In this document: in pieces, positions 34,012-47,010 of the stretch
How positions within the stretch are numbered: the first letter of the stretch is position 1
Layout of the letters: each line of letters opens with the position of its first letter
NCBI GenBank assembly: GCA_024138015.1
Contig: JAMXBB010000010.1
Coordinates: forward strand, 54,724,351 to 54,788,350
Source of the DNA: Lumnitzera littorea
Lineage: Eukaryota; Streptophyta; Magnoliopsida; Myrtales; Combretaceae
Direction: 5' to 3'
DNA: 64,000 bases
Position numbers and translations under genes: made by a program
Notes under the pieces: generated by a model
Databases searched by the model: none
Seen by the model: only the letters and a program-made list of their open reading frames with translations
What the model was told of the DNA's origin: nothing

Positions 34012-36170
34012 ATGGAGCTTGGACCTATCAATCCATGCATACTCAAGAGGCAGGCTAGCCATCATTTGCAAGTTGTTTAAGAGGGTAGGGTTAGTAATAA
34101 CATTCTTATGTACTGCTGCTATTTAATACAAACTGTATTACCTGCTTACTAAATTGCTCATGTTTGTAGGAAGCTGCCTATCCACAACGAATTGTTTTTA
34201 CCTAAGGACAAGCGAAGATATTCTAATACATCCTCAGGTAGTGCCTTAAATATAAGATGCTAGTTTTTTAGGAGTTACACAGCATCATGATGGATTGGCA
34301 CCTGATCACGACCTTGGTGGAGAGATAGAGGCTAAAGACATACCTTTCACCTACCTAATGGGAAGACAACCATCACATTACAGGATGTGTAGGTCCAGTA
34401 AAGAGGCTTGCTGGAGGGGGTAGAATAGAGTCAAATGATGATCAAAGCTGGGCTAATGTAGGCAAGAGGTTGCTAAGCGTCAGGCTTGTTAGGATGAGAG
34501 GGCTCGTATGTCACTTACATGGCTACAAGCGCACTTTTGAATACTTCCCCGCAGTGTAGATGATAAGATAGTGCAGAAATACATGTGTACTTACATCCTT
34601 ATCTTGATGGGGGAATTTATCTTCATGGATAAATCCTCCAGCTTGATACACCTCATGTTTCTACCATTATTAGAGGACTTTTCCATTGCTAGGCAATTTA
34701 GCTAAGGGGTTCACATGCTTGGCTTGGCAATATAAACAGTTGTGCTCTGTTGCTTCCTCAAATGCACATGAGTTAGGTGATGCTACGATTCTTCTGTAAG
34801 TATGGGCTTTAGACAAGTTCTCATGCATATCCCTACTTAGTCAATATAGTTTCTCAATTAATGAGGAGAGGCCATTAACAGCCAGATGAAGGGACGTACA
34901 AGATAGGACTCAGCATCCCATATATATTATGAATGCGTACGACACAACGTTCGACCAACAAATGGTGCAATATGTAAGATATGGTAACTCTTCTTCTATT
35001 TACTTGTGCTATCATACCTAACTATCAATGCTCATTAACTCTTTTTTTTTTTTTTTTTTTGGCCAAGTGGCCTAAGAGCCATACTCAGAGAAGTTGCTAC
35101 CCGTTTTCTACAAGACTGGGTGACACATTTTGATGGCTCAGGTGCTACTCATATATTTCTACATCATTGAGTGGTGTTTCATCAATATTATCGTTCGGCG
35201 GTTTGGTGGTTACTAGTACCCAACACAAGACATAGATACCTCTAAGTAGCTCCATTAGCGGGACCTCCATGATAGGATCGACGTGGGTTAGATCAACACC
35301 CACAGTGCATACATCCGTGCTTAGGGATAGAGGCATGGTTTCTTAGTGCATATCCAGGGTACTAATAGAGTCGACCCTAGCTACTAACCATAGTACTGGC
35401 AAATCACCTACTGTTACATCGTACACCAGGGAGCTATCATCGATCATCCGGTAAGTGCTTATGTAATCGTCTCATGGTTTCTATACTTGTACCTACCCTC
35501 TATTATCTATATTGATAGCTTCGTATCTATTTATTTCCGGTAGACTTACTTAAAGATATGCAATTGGCATCAAATTATTCGATCACACTTGATGTTGTAA
35601 ATAAAGCGTTATAGTCCGTTGAGCAATACATTGGCCTCATTCTTTACCCAATACAAGAGGGAGCAACATCCACACCCTGGTGACCATGACAATGAGCATT
35701 AAGCACCTGTAGTTGAGAATATGACGGCTCCCCATGCACCACCTAGAGGTAGAGCCCGAGTTTGAGGAGGTAAGGCCTAATGGAGGCTTGGCCAGGGTAA
35801 CCACAATGAGGATGTGTTGTCACAAGGACAGCATTCTATAGACCCTAGACACATGAATTATGGGTATGGTACATGCCCTTGATTCGAAATTGCTTCCAGC
35901 TCGAGAGCCGAATCTAACTCTTACTTGACTCTTAAGTTCCAACGTTAATTAGAGCTCATGACTCTTCCAACCCCTTAGAAGCAATACTTAACCCATCCAC
36001 ACTCCTCCATGGGCGAGGGCATCACTCTGCTAGAATCAACTCCCCTTAACAGCCTAATGCATCTATGTGATTTTAAGGAGACATCACCATAGCCTATGCA
36101 ACCACCAAATAGTCGAAGGCACTCCTTTCTATCCCTTGCCGTCAGAACCTTTACCTAACGTAAGAGAGAA
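34012..36170 (+). pseudogene. Plant mobile domain (PMD/MAIN-like) coding region downstream of the transposase, decayed
   Basis: The reading starts MELGPINPCILKRQASHHLQ at 34012, the typical opening of transposon-associated PMD proteins. It continues after a probable short GT-AG intron (~34085-34169) with KLPIHNELFL and then TFHLPNGKTTITLQDV near 34350, a hallmark PMD segment. Later remnants include HVSTIIRG, KYGL, NIIVRRFGGY near 35190 and a C-terminal tail to ~36170. Stops are frequent. PMD is known to be carried by both MULE and gypsy elements. Here it follows the transposase on the same strand with an 85-bp gap that could be an intron (GTATAATG to AAATAG), so a fused product is possible but unproven. 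Confidence 0.75.
35041..35060 (+). repeat. Poly-T run
   Basis: An uninterrupted run of about 20 T within the PMD pseudogene, breaking its reading frame. Confidence 0.9.
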
Positions 36171-36880
36171 TAGATAGACATTGTACTAATCATATATGAT
36201 TGTATTGACATAAACAAGCACATGTTCTAAACATATACTTCTATTTGAATCTAAGTTTAGCTTTTGTCAAATGTCACAATGTGTTGCAGGCTTTTTATGT
36301 CAGTACTTTACATTTTGAATTATTTTTTATTTTAATCATCTCTTATGCAAGGTGGATATCTATTTTATGCACTAAGTTTTGTTCTTGTGCCTTTCGACAT
36401 CAAGAGTTAATGTTGGAGATGGTATATTGGATTAGAGAGTTTGATGTTTTGTATCTTGTGTCTGTAAATGTAGGAAATAATGTATCTTAGGTTAACTTAG
36501 TCATTTTGTTTAAAATTTGTATGTGGAAACAAAAGAAGGCACATAAAGTACGTATGCCTTCAATACATATGAAATGTATTAAAGGTGCACATACTACATG
36601 TGCTACATGCACCTTCTTATTATGCACAAGCGATAAATTTTTACACTAAAAGTGCATGCAAAGCATACAACTTCACCATATCACGTTGGAATTATTTACT
36701 ACCAAAGGCTCTTTTTTGTATTATTTTTCAAAAACAAGGCCCATATCCATATAAAATTCCAAAATTCTGGTGAAAGTAAAGAAGATGCAGCGGCCAAACC
36801 AACACCTTACGATGGCTTTTTAATTGATATTTTGATGGGGTATTGCACCATCATGAGATTCTTATAAGTGAAAGTGGGAT
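36171..36880. other. Spacer after the PMD pseudogene, no gene seen
   Basis: AT-rich sequence. The 60-80-codon readings here (36245, 36585, 36652) overlap in different frames and match nothing I recognise. It may be the 3' part of the MULE. Confidence 0.4.
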
Positions 36881-38510
36881 TGGTGACAATGCCTAGGTGA
36901 ACGGTGGTGGTTTTCAAAAGGTGACAACCGTAGTGGTTGTTGGTGGTCTCCATTGAGCACAATCTGAAGTGAAGTGATTGGGTGTTTAGATGTTTTTGGA
37001 GTCATAGAGTTTGGAGATGATGTTGGTTTGCTTCGAAAACCATCGAAAATGGTGAATTTTAGAGGGAGAAATTAAGTGCTCCCGGGTTGAAGCTCTAGAG
37101 AGGGAAAACTTTGACTTTTTGCTTATAGATGATGTTTCAAAGCTTGCTTGTGATCCAAAGTGATCCCCAAACCTCTTTTTATGCTTGATGAAGCTCGATT
37201 TGGAAAGAGGAAGTCAAAGAATGAATCAATTTGGTCTTTTTCATAAATGTGTTTTTGATGAAATTAATTAGAAATTAATCAAAATTTGCTGCAACTTGGA
37301 TGAATCTACAAGTCAAAACGTGCTCCTAGATATTCGTTATTAGTTAAAACATCAATTGGAAGTTTCAAAAATGAATGAAGAGCTCAAATCAAGTTTGGGT
37401 CAACATGGATTAATACCTGGTTATTCAAGTTTTTTTCAATTTTTGAGGCCCTATATAATTGATGTTTCCTTATTACAAAATCGCAGTTAATGGGTCAATA
37501 ATAAACTACGCTAAGTACTCTATCAATTCTTGCTTTTATTTTTATAAAATTTGAACAAAAAGTTGATATAATCGGTTCGAAAAAAGAACAAGGGTCACGC
37601 GGGTTCTCTCCCATAACGCTCTGCAAATCGTGCCTGAATCAGGAGCAGTAATGGAGTTGTTGTCAGCGGGTTGGTCAAAGCACCAACCGCCATGCGTTAT
37701 GTGGCACTTTGAAGTTTAATGAAAAACAAAACAAGGCAATTTGCCTCCCCCGAGAGTCGACTAGAGGACCTCCGTAATGCCCATGTACCAAACCAAGTTG
37801 CGGACCGCCAAACTGAAGTTGTTTCTTAATCTACGTCCGCAAACTAAAACATGCATTACTTAGAGCCAATTTTAGTAGAAAATCAACTTCTGGCCACAAA
37901 AATTTGTCTCAGCTTTTTAAGTCTTGAAAAAATAATTTATATTTGCTTGTAATTATTTAGTTGACTAGGCATATGTAAAAAATTATTTTTAAAAGTGAAC
38001 TAATTTATTAGAATTACAAGCTCAATTTCTTTTGGCATTCAACTTTTCTAAAACCTTTGGATGTTCATAAAAATAGTTAATTTAAGTCTAATTGAGGCAA
38101 CCTTTGAAGTCTCACTCAACTTAAATTGACTAGTTTCAAAGTATTTTAAAATAAGGAAGCCAAACCTTGTCTAATAATTATTTACCAAGAAACCGTAATT
38201 CTATCAAATAATATATGCCTATTTGACTTTTAATTAAGCCTTTAGATTCTAAAAAGTTAAAAGACTCCTAAAATGAGACCCAATTGCCCTTATTTTCAAT
38301 GACTATATTTTATTGTGTTTTCTCTTTGTTTTTTCTAATTTTTCACTTTTTCTATTTTGTTGTATTTTTTTTTTCAAATTTTCTTTTTTTAAAATTTTTT
38401 TGAATTTTCTATTTTTTTTTTTTTTGGTATTCTTGAATTGGGACCCTTTCTTTAATAAAATAAATAAATAAAATTCTAAAAATAAAGAGGGCAAAAATGA
38501 AGTATCTACA
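36880..38510 (-). mobile_element. Family-A LTR, inverted partial copy
   Basis: On the minus strand it opens TGTAGATACTTC followed by ATTTTTGCCC at 38510. Over ~700 bp it shares the A-rich U3 and the GTCAAATAGGCATAT, TTTGATAGAAT and CTTGTAATTCTA segments with copy 2. A TATATAGGGCC box lies near 37452 on the minus strand. Beyond it a leader with ACCACC-rich sequence runs to ~36880, where similarity fades, so the R/U5 end is missing or unrecognisable. Together with copy 2 it flanks the MULE/PMD block in inverted orientation. Confidence 0.65.
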
Positions 38511-38904
38511 ATCATCTATCATTAGAATTTGCTTACAACAATAGTTATGAATAATACTATCCAGATGGTTCTGTACAAAACATTATATGGACACAAGTGC
38601 AAATCCCTAATTTATTGAGATGAAGTAGAGAACAAACAAACTATTGGTCCGACACTACTACAATAATAAAGTGCAGTTAATTAGAGCACAAATGCAAACT
38701 AACTAGAGCCAGTAGAAAAGTGGAAATCCTACTTTTAGTAGGCCTATGATTTGATTAAGAGTATTATCCGAACATTTTCAAGGATCAAAGAAACCAAGAA
38801 CTTAAGTTTACATTTAGAAACAAATTAAAATTTTTCAATTCAAAAACCAATTATCGAGAAAACCTGAGCTTAAAGAACTACGAGCTTTAAGATCACCTAA
38901 GACC

Positions 38905-39190
38905 CTAAACCCTAAAACAATTAGGGACTTTTGACCCTAAGCGACTAATTGATAATTTAATTTGAATAATTTCATTCAACTTTAGAAAATTTCTCAACTT
39001 TATAAAAATCAAATCATAAATTACAAAATAATGTAAGATGAAAACCCTAAAACAATTAAGGACTTTTGACCCTAAGTAACTAATTGATAATTTAATTTGA
39101 ATAATTTTATTCAACTTTAGAAAATTTCATAATTTTATAAAAATCAAATTATAAATTACAAAACAATGTAAGATGAAATCCCTAAAACAA
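38905..39190 (-). repeat. ~135-bp tandem duplication within LTR B copy 3
   Basis: The block AAACCCTAAAACAATTA through GATGAAAACC is repeated almost exactly (first ~38910-39045, second ~39045-39180). It shares TTTTGACCCTAAG, TAATTGATAATTTAATTTG and TTACAAAA segments. It explains a minus-strand reading with an internal repeat that is not a gene. Confidence 0.8.
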
Positions 39191-41415
39191 TTTCCTATAA
39201 GACCATACCCTTATCTTCATGTCTAAGCCTTACATATAAATAAGTAAACCAACCAATCACCTTAGATGACTTATCAATTGAAAGTTAGAATCATTTATCA
39301 ATTGATAACTTATCAAAATTTAGTGATAAGACATTTTCCTTATCACCCCTTTACTTATACTACATATAGACAATTTTTTACAAGATTTCACATGCTTAAC
39401 TTTATTAAATAAGACAAGACAATTCCATGACCCTAAAGGACACTCCATGGCCGGTTTAGACAAGAAGAAGAGAGGGGTCATGCTCTTGTCTTTCACCCAT
39501 CAATTACTTTCTCTTATACCACTATTCACTCCTTAATACTTACATCATCAATAGTTGCAATTATTGACTTTTGTGTATGCTATAAAACAATAATCTCAAG
39601 ACATCTTAAACACACATTCCCTCCCCCTCCCCCTCCCCCTCTCACTCCTAACCGGCTACTCTTTCCTTCATTTCTCTCACTTTCAATTTCATTTTCATTT
39701 CCTCTTTCTCTCACTTGAAACAAACATAAAAAAGGAAACAACCTTACCCTACAAAATCTCTCATTTGGCCGCCACTTCCAAGCTCCACTTATGGCACTTC
39801 CATTTCCTTTTCTTGTATCATTTTCTTCCAACATCTAAGCTCCTTTAGAAACATTACAACCTTCTACAAACCCCACTCCAAAGGACCAAACAACTCAGGT
39901 TTCCAAAAGGGTGCAAAAGGAGGAAGCAACCACCATATTTTGCTTTAAGGATGAGTAAGTGTTTCTTCTTATTAATGGGTTAGTGTTCATATTAGGAGAC
40001 TTTGATTTCTTAAAAATATAAGTATGGTTATAAGTTGATATAACACCAAAACCATCCTAAGAAACAAAATCACGAAACCCTAGCATGAAGCTGAAATATG
40101 AGCATGTAAAGTTGGTGTTTTGTAAAGATACTTGTTTAACACTTTGAATGGAATATTTTAATTTAAGAAAATCTTAAAACAAGAACTTGAATGAAAAATG
40201 AGCATGTTGGACATGAGGATTTAAAGATCATTTGGATGTTGATTTTATTTCCATTAAGCTAAACATGCTCAAATCTAGACTTAAGTTAAGGAAAAATTCA
40301 TCATATGAAGTTTTATGAAGAAACCAATTTTGTATGACATGAGCTATGATATGAAAGTTGTAATAAGTGTGAGATGTTCTATTTTTCGTGTAAAGCCTGA
40401 GCTAAAAAATCATTCCATAGAAGCAAAGTCAAGTTAAGATTTGACAACAAATAATTTAAGTTCGTGATCTAACACCTAAACTTAAGGAAATGATTAAACA
40501 AGTTGAAAAACCAAGTTGGAAGCCCTTATATATAAACCGACCAAATCTAAAATATCCTTAAAAGACACTTAAAAATATGATAAAATCAAGTGAACAAAGT
40601 GAAATGATCAACTAAAGCAAGTATACAAAGCCTAAAACTCAAAACCGAGCCTAAAACTCTCAAATCGAGCCTAGAACCCTAAGTTAAGCCTTCATTAAAA
40701 TTCTAACTAGCACTTTAAAATATTAAGAAAGGTTGTTTTGAAGCCCACAAGAAATCCACCTAAGACTCCATAAGCCCAACAAAGTCACTAACTTTAGTTT
40801 GAACAAAAAACAAGCCCATTTAATAACTTAAGCCCACTAAAGAGCCCATGAAGTGGTTGTTAGCTTTAGGAGTATAAATCAAAGTTTTAAATCTGGTCTC
40901 AAAGAGTATTTTGAGCTTAGGATAAATCTTAAGACCAAGCCTAAAAGATTTCTCAAGTTACCAAAAATCCCATTTACTAAACAAGGCCTAAAAGCGATCC
41001 AAAACATGAGGATCGCTACTGTTTTAGCCTATGGATAGATTTACATACCTCATTTCAAAAATCTAACCTCACCACGTTAAAGTACACTCGAAAAAGGTTA
41101 ATCTTCATCTTTCTAGTTAGAATTTTAAAAATCGGATTTAAAACGGTTTAAAACGAAAAAGTTATACGCAATTAAACTTTTAAGTAAAAACTGGGAAAAG
41201 TTACGAAAACTAGTTAAGAGTATAACTTAAGGGATTTTAGCTTAGTATCCTAAATTTATATCAATTCCTTATAGTATTATGATTTCGATGATCAGGGGAC
41301 ACCATGTACGGAGATGACTTACCCTCGGATTACTTTGACTAACCACATGGTGGAGTGAATAAATTCTCAATAACTCTTTACTTGATTTTGCTTGTAGAAT
41401 AGATACACTTAAACA

Positions 41416-41417
<2 letters not shown>

Positions 41418-41451
<34 letters not shown>
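41418..41451 (+). repeat. (AT)n microsatellite
   Basis: About 16 AT dinucleotides in a row inside LTR B copy 3. The corresponding position of copy 2 (~19715) has a short TATATATA run. Confidence 0.92.
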
Positions 41452-41453
<2 letters not shown>

Positions 41454-42769
41454 GATGCTTACGGGGTATGGGAAATACATGTGTATGAATTTGTAGATAA
41501 ATGTGATGGCTTGTTAATTATATAATAATGGGAATTGTTTGTAATAATTTATACAAGTAATTGTATGGAATGAAATTGTCAATCACCTTGAAAATCGAGT
41601 TAATCACTTATACGATTAAGAAATTAAAATGAATCATGTATTCCCCATATTGCATACGAATAACACCGACTACTGCTTCACGCAAAAGATGGGAAGAGAC
41701 TTACAGGAGGACAAAACTCACAGGAGGACGAGCCTCTTGCAGGATTGGGCACTAGCTATGTCATCATTTATATTGAATCTCTATCCTAAGCTGATGGGCT
41801 TAATAGGCACTGGGAAACGCCAAACGTCGGTGAGGGGCTTCATCTTGTGGCTTCTACTTAGGGCGTGTGTTTGTGGATTGAGGAGGCCACCGCACCGCTA
41901 AAATTGAGATTTTAAAAGTATGGTTTGTTATTCAGTAAAGAAAGTATACACAAATATAAATATATGTCTTTACAGTTTTGTTTTAGCTTAAGCACAATAA
42001 TGCAAATAAAATAAAACCCAAGGTCTAAAACCCGGATTTTGATTTAGGTTAGTTAATTATCTCTAAACCCCGACTATAGGGGGCGGATTTTGATTTAGGT
42101 TCGGCATATTGATTGTTCATGCATTTATATGATTGTGCATCTAACAAATTTCTGTCATATAATACTGACGAGGGTATTTATCTCACTAAGCTTAAGCTTA
42201 CACCCCGATAGATTTCTTTTGATGCAAGAAAATCTCTTCGCTAATCCAAGCCGAAGCATGCCCGTGATAAGTCTCGTGTAAGGACGAGTTGTAGCGATCA
42301 GAAAGCGAAGATAATAGTTTGTAATAAATTTGTAGATAACTAATTACTTTTGTATTTTTGTTTATAACATAGATTTAAAATTTCTAATGTAGTTCCCTTA
42401 TAAACTGCATTTAGTTGTAATATTCTTTTAATGTGGGTCTCACGAGTCCACACGTCTAGTTAATTTATACCATAGAAATAATTTTAGTTAAATTACCCTA
42501 TATTACTTATTTATAAGCCTAATGGTAACGTATAGTGGAAGGAGCATTGTATGTCATATGAAAGGCCTGCAATCAGTAAAGAGGTTGATAGTAAACCTTT
42601 ATACAATACATGGCGACCTACTACGACAACAATATTGTTGAGTCATGATAAAAAGTTATACAAATATTACAAGGAAGCCATTAAAACTTCAAACAAGCAA
42701 TTGGGTGTTCTTGAAGATATCTCCAATGACAGTTGTGAGGTGATTTGGTATTAAAGGGTAGTTAAGTCA

Positions 42770-43115
42770 TTGACATATTGGGTCATATCAAATTAGAAAA
42801 GAATCGAGAAAGTGACATATGAACTTAAGTTACCAACTGAAATAGAAGGAATTCATAGTGTCTTTTATATTTCAACCTTGAGGAAATCTGTAAGAGATCC
42901 AACAACAATATTAGATATACCCCTGGTAGAGTTAAAAGAAAACCTCTCATATGTAAAGTATCTAGTTTGGATTTCAGATAGAAAGGTTCAAAGATTATAG
43001 AATTGAGACATTGAATATGTTAAGGTGCTATGGAGTATGCATACCATTGAAGAAGCAACATGGGAATCTATGAACCTAATGAGGGCTTAATATCTTGAGT
43101 TGTTTACAAAAGGTG
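42770..43115 (+). pseudogene. Gypsy (chromovirus-type) integrase C-terminus and chromodomain-like tail, fragment
   Basis: The frame reads KRIEKVTYELKLPTEIEGIH, then VFYISTLRKSVRDPTTIL, then SYVKYLVWISDRKVQRL, a stop, and DIEYVKVLWSMHTIEEATWE. This order (Tyr-x-Leu-x-Leu-Pro, VFHVS-like motif, ILDR-like motif, VKVLW, EEATWE) is the usual C-terminus of plant gypsy pol with a chromodomain-like end. One in-frame stop and a missing upstream part make it a remnant. Upstream sequence to 42460 encodes an unrecognised 67-codon reading. Confidence 0.8.
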
Positions 43116-45114
43116 AGGGATATGTATATGAATTTTAGTAATGTATGTTCTTAAGAGTATACATTTTACTTTTTGTAATAAAGTTTTGAGGACCTTATTA
43201 TTCAAGCTAGTAATATTTAGAATCAAACAATAGTAGAGTGAAGAAACCAAGTGAATTTTGATATTTTGAGATTCTCACCTTATGTAAGACCTTTCTAGGT
43301 ATGTATATATATATATATTAATTGTCTTGGAGTTTAGGGTCAATGAAAAATTTTCTCTCAATATAATTGAATCATAACATGAGATCCTAAGGTTAAAAGA
43401 AACACTTATGTGAAATCGGATTTGAAAAATAAGTTAAAATGCCACCAATATCACTTATAAAATAAAGTTTATAGGAAATAAAGAATTGAGATTAGATATA
43501 TAATGTAATATTCTACTATTTTTGAAATCCACTACAAAGTTCTTACAAGTCGCACGAAATCAGACCAGCTTGAAATAATTATCCAAATTATGGCCGTAAT
43601 TTGAACCTTACTTGCGAAGGAATCTCCACTGCCCTTAAGTTTTTTAAAGTTTGAAGCATTTCTTAACCGTCATGCTTGTCCATATGTAGTGGGTGGGACA
43701 CAAACTTTAAAACGAAAACCCCAATAAAATTCTTATAAATATAGAAGGACTCTCATGTAGTAATATCCTATCATCATCAAATCTCTCTGGCGGCCAAAGT
43801 CGAAACATAGGTTAGTATCTTAGCCATTTAATTCTTTTATAGTTTCTTTTGCTATTCATGGTACTTACGTAAATTTCCTGTTTTAGTATTAGTCACCGAT
43901 ATTGACTACCTACACATGAACTATGAAGCACCTTTTGCCACCATTATTGCTTATGAAAAGGCAACATTTAAATTCTGAAGGTTCACCAACAAAATTCAAA
44001 GGAGTGAAGCATAATTATATATATTTATATTATTGGTTATTTTATTCCATAGATAGGCTAAATTTATCTACAAATGCCTAAGGATATCAAAAATCACCAA
44101 GCTTTAGTAGGATATATATTTATATCCCTATTTCATAATTGTAAAATTGATTTAGAAAAATCAAAATTTTAAATTTACGCTATTATTTATTGAACCTATG
44201 ACAATTATAAATTTGTTATAGAACGGTAAGGTAATCTATTAAATTAATATGTTTGAATCTTGGTTGAACTATTGTCAACTGTTAACTAAAGAAACTTTTA
44301 GGTTTTCAAGGTACTTTTACAATTTATGGAACTAAGAGCTAAAATGTGAATACAAAGATGATGTCTCGTAATTGTAGATTTGTAGAAACCTTATGGATAT
44401 AATACTTATGCTACGTTATGAACATAGAAAATTTATGTTCAGAAACTTGAAGTTCGTTTAATAGATTTTCTTAGAAAAATGACTAATTTCAAAATTTTAT
44501 AAAACAGGATAAAAGCTTATTTTAGCATTTTTGAATAATACTCCAAAAAATGATCATAAAAGTATTAAGTTTGTTACAATCTAAAATGAAATATTGATGA
44601 AGTATACGGGTCAATAGTTAGGGTTGGTAAATGTGAAATACGAGTTGACTCTAATATTGTATGTATAATTTGTTAGGTGAAGTAGGCGAGGACAATTCAT
44701 GTGTTAAGGCATAAGATTGTACTACTATTAAGTCCTGGTAAGTGAAATTTTGTGAGTTTAAGAGTATACATATGTATACTCAATGTACTAATGATCGATT
44801 TATTGTCCACTTGGCTAATTGAACTAGGTTGTGAGATTTTTGTTGCATGAATGTCTAGTTCTTTAGTTGTGAAATGTTGGTTGTTTCTTGAGCAAAAGTT
44901 GACTAGGATATGTTTTGACTTGGCAATGATAAGAGATGGCATTACCTTCGAGGTATTCACTTTAGCGAACCCTAAGTAAGGTTTTAGATCATAATGATAA
45001 GGACAGTAAATTGAGGCTGGGTTAACTAAATCACACTCAATATAGAATTTGGAGTTTATGCTTAATACAGTGATAAATATATTGCTTGTTGCATTCATCA
45101 CATGTCATAAAAAA

Positions 45115-46255
45115 AAAAAAAAAAACTATGAGTAGTGGTGGGTAGACTAATAAACAAACCCTAAACTGTCGATTCATAAGTCAATTCAACCTAACTAGTG
45201 ATTTAAAGGCTAATCCGCTAGCCTGTGAACCATTTCTTCATTTTTTTATTTTAATTTATTTTTTACATTTTCATTAATTATTGTAAATAATTTTTTATCT
45301 TCTCTCATATTTCTAACTTTTTTTCCCTATATTATTGTAACACTAACACTTTATGTGCGCATTACATATAGTGACATTTGAATGATTTGTTGTTATTTTT
45401 TATTCAAATTTTATTCTATTTGGAAATAATTTATTTGGATGACATGAACGAGATGTAACTTTAATATTAAAATGTTGAGTAATGTTAAGTAATGTTGAGA
45501 AATTACAAAGGAGAAAGATTTGCTATTCAAATCTCGAACTACATTGTCAATATAGAAATAAATAAACTATAACATAACTATTAACTGTAATTTGTGATGA
45601 CACATTACAAAATATTATTTCCTATATTGGAGTACAGTTGTCAAGTAAAAATAGAAATTACAATGCTATCCATAGTGGTATAGAAAAGTCTTTTAATAGT
45701 TCAGTCCTAGAGAAATTAGAGGAAGTGAGGGAAGATTTTTTTTTGTTGATTTTAAAATCACTTCAAAGGTATTTATATATCCGTTAGTCAAAATTAAACC
45801 GTCATAGTTTAGTATGGTTTTATAGAAAGCCTTTACTATGTTGGTTAATTTTAAATTAGGTAAAAAAGCCAAGTGTCTTTGTTGATGAATTACTCATGTT
45901 ATGTAGTGTAGAGTAGGAAAATAATTGACATTTTAAAAGGGAAAAAGAAAATGATAAAAGGAGGAGAACAATTTGGAGAAGAGAAAGTGTAGATATTAAA
46001 GTGGGATGTCATAAGTCATGAAGGAAAAGGCTAAACTCAATTGTAGATGATGAGATGATGTTTTAGTTTTTTATTTTTTTTTATTAAAGTAAAGTTTATG
46101 CGAGTTGAACCGCTAAATTGAATGACAATTCAAGCCCACCGATTCATTGGTTCAATGGGTTCACCAAGCTGAACCGCTTAGACCTTTAGGGTCCAACAAT
46201 TAGTCAGCCGGTTCAAGCCGACCTACCCCCAGGCTGGGTTAGTTTAGCAACACTT
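45115..46255. mobile_element. Putative non-autonomous DNA transposon derivative
   Basis: It begins after a ~18-base A run and ends in a block rich in GGTTCA/TGAACC motifs (46100-46250). Both ends carry aaccc/gggtt-type sequence, but I could not define terminal inverted repeats or a target duplication. No coding domain is present. Confidence 0.25.
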
Positions 46256-47010
46256 TATGCTAGTTCCAAGTTGCTTCATAGTTCGAAACCAACCTTTACA
46301 TGAGTTTAGAGATAAGTACAGTTTGGTTCGATTTAATTCAGTTTTTCCTTCAAACCATAAACATACAATTCGGTTTTTTATAGCTTTAAACCAATCCATA
46401 TGGTTCAAATAGGGAATTTTTCCAAGCCATAAAATTTCAATTCGGTTCAGTTTGATTTACAAATTGAACTATATCTTCTAATTTAGAAAAGTATATTTGC
46501 AAAACATATAATCTCATGTAAAAAGTATTGAGTTGATTTAAAATAATAAGTATTATTGTAATAGAGATTAATGAAATTAATATTCGTATGACTAAAGTTT
46601 TCAAATGTTTGTTAATAATTAATTTCATTCATAAAAGTAGATATAATATAAATTTTGAGTCAAATTACATATATAATTTATACATTATGGTAGTCAAAAG
46701 TTTAATATATTTTTTAATAAATGTAAATAAAAAATTCTTTTATGTATTATATTATAACAAAAGATATTCTTTAGTTAAAGTAAAATATTACTATGTTTTT
46801 TTTTTTTTATAAAATACTTTGGTTTAGTTTTACACATTAGTTTGGTTTATCCTTTCAAACCAACCATAAATTTCGATTTGGTTTGAATTAAGAATTTTTA
46901 AAACCAAATTATAAGAAAAACCATGTTTTCAGTTTGATATGGTTTAATTTATGAAATGATTTGATTTAGTTAGTTTTTTTACCTACCTTACCTATGGATT
47001 AGGTTTTGGT
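46256..47010. mobile_element. Putative non-autonomous element with GGTTTGGTT-type subterminal repeats
   Basis: Many copies of (C/T)GGTTT(G/A)GTTT and their complements AAACCAA(A/T)C cluster at both sides (46330-46460 and 46815-46975) around an AT-rich core. Dense short subterminal repeats are typical of hAT-like elements. A related block is at 50095-50600. Ends were not defined. Confidence 0.3.

Larger units (their letters stand above)
38721..42452 (-). mobile_element. Family-B LTR, copy 3, inverted (3.7 kb)
   Basis: Long stretches are the reverse complement of copy 2: 38725-38800 matches ~22220-22290; 39240-39420 matches ~21720-21900 (TTATCAATTGA and GATAAGACATTTTCC segments); 40100-41040 matches ~20100-21050; 41400-42190 matches ~18930-19760. 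On the minus strand it probably starts TGTGGACTCGTGAGACCC near 42452 and ends AAGTAGGATTTCCA near 38721. No clear 5-bp target duplication was found, so the exact ends are uncertain. A near-duplicate segment of ~130 bp occurs at 38915-39185. Confidence 0.7.

Noticed and set aside
44697..45101. 134-codon minus-strand reading
   Set aside because: There is no motif or neighbour that supports it, and it lies inside a probable LTR; chance opening in AT-rich DNA is enough.
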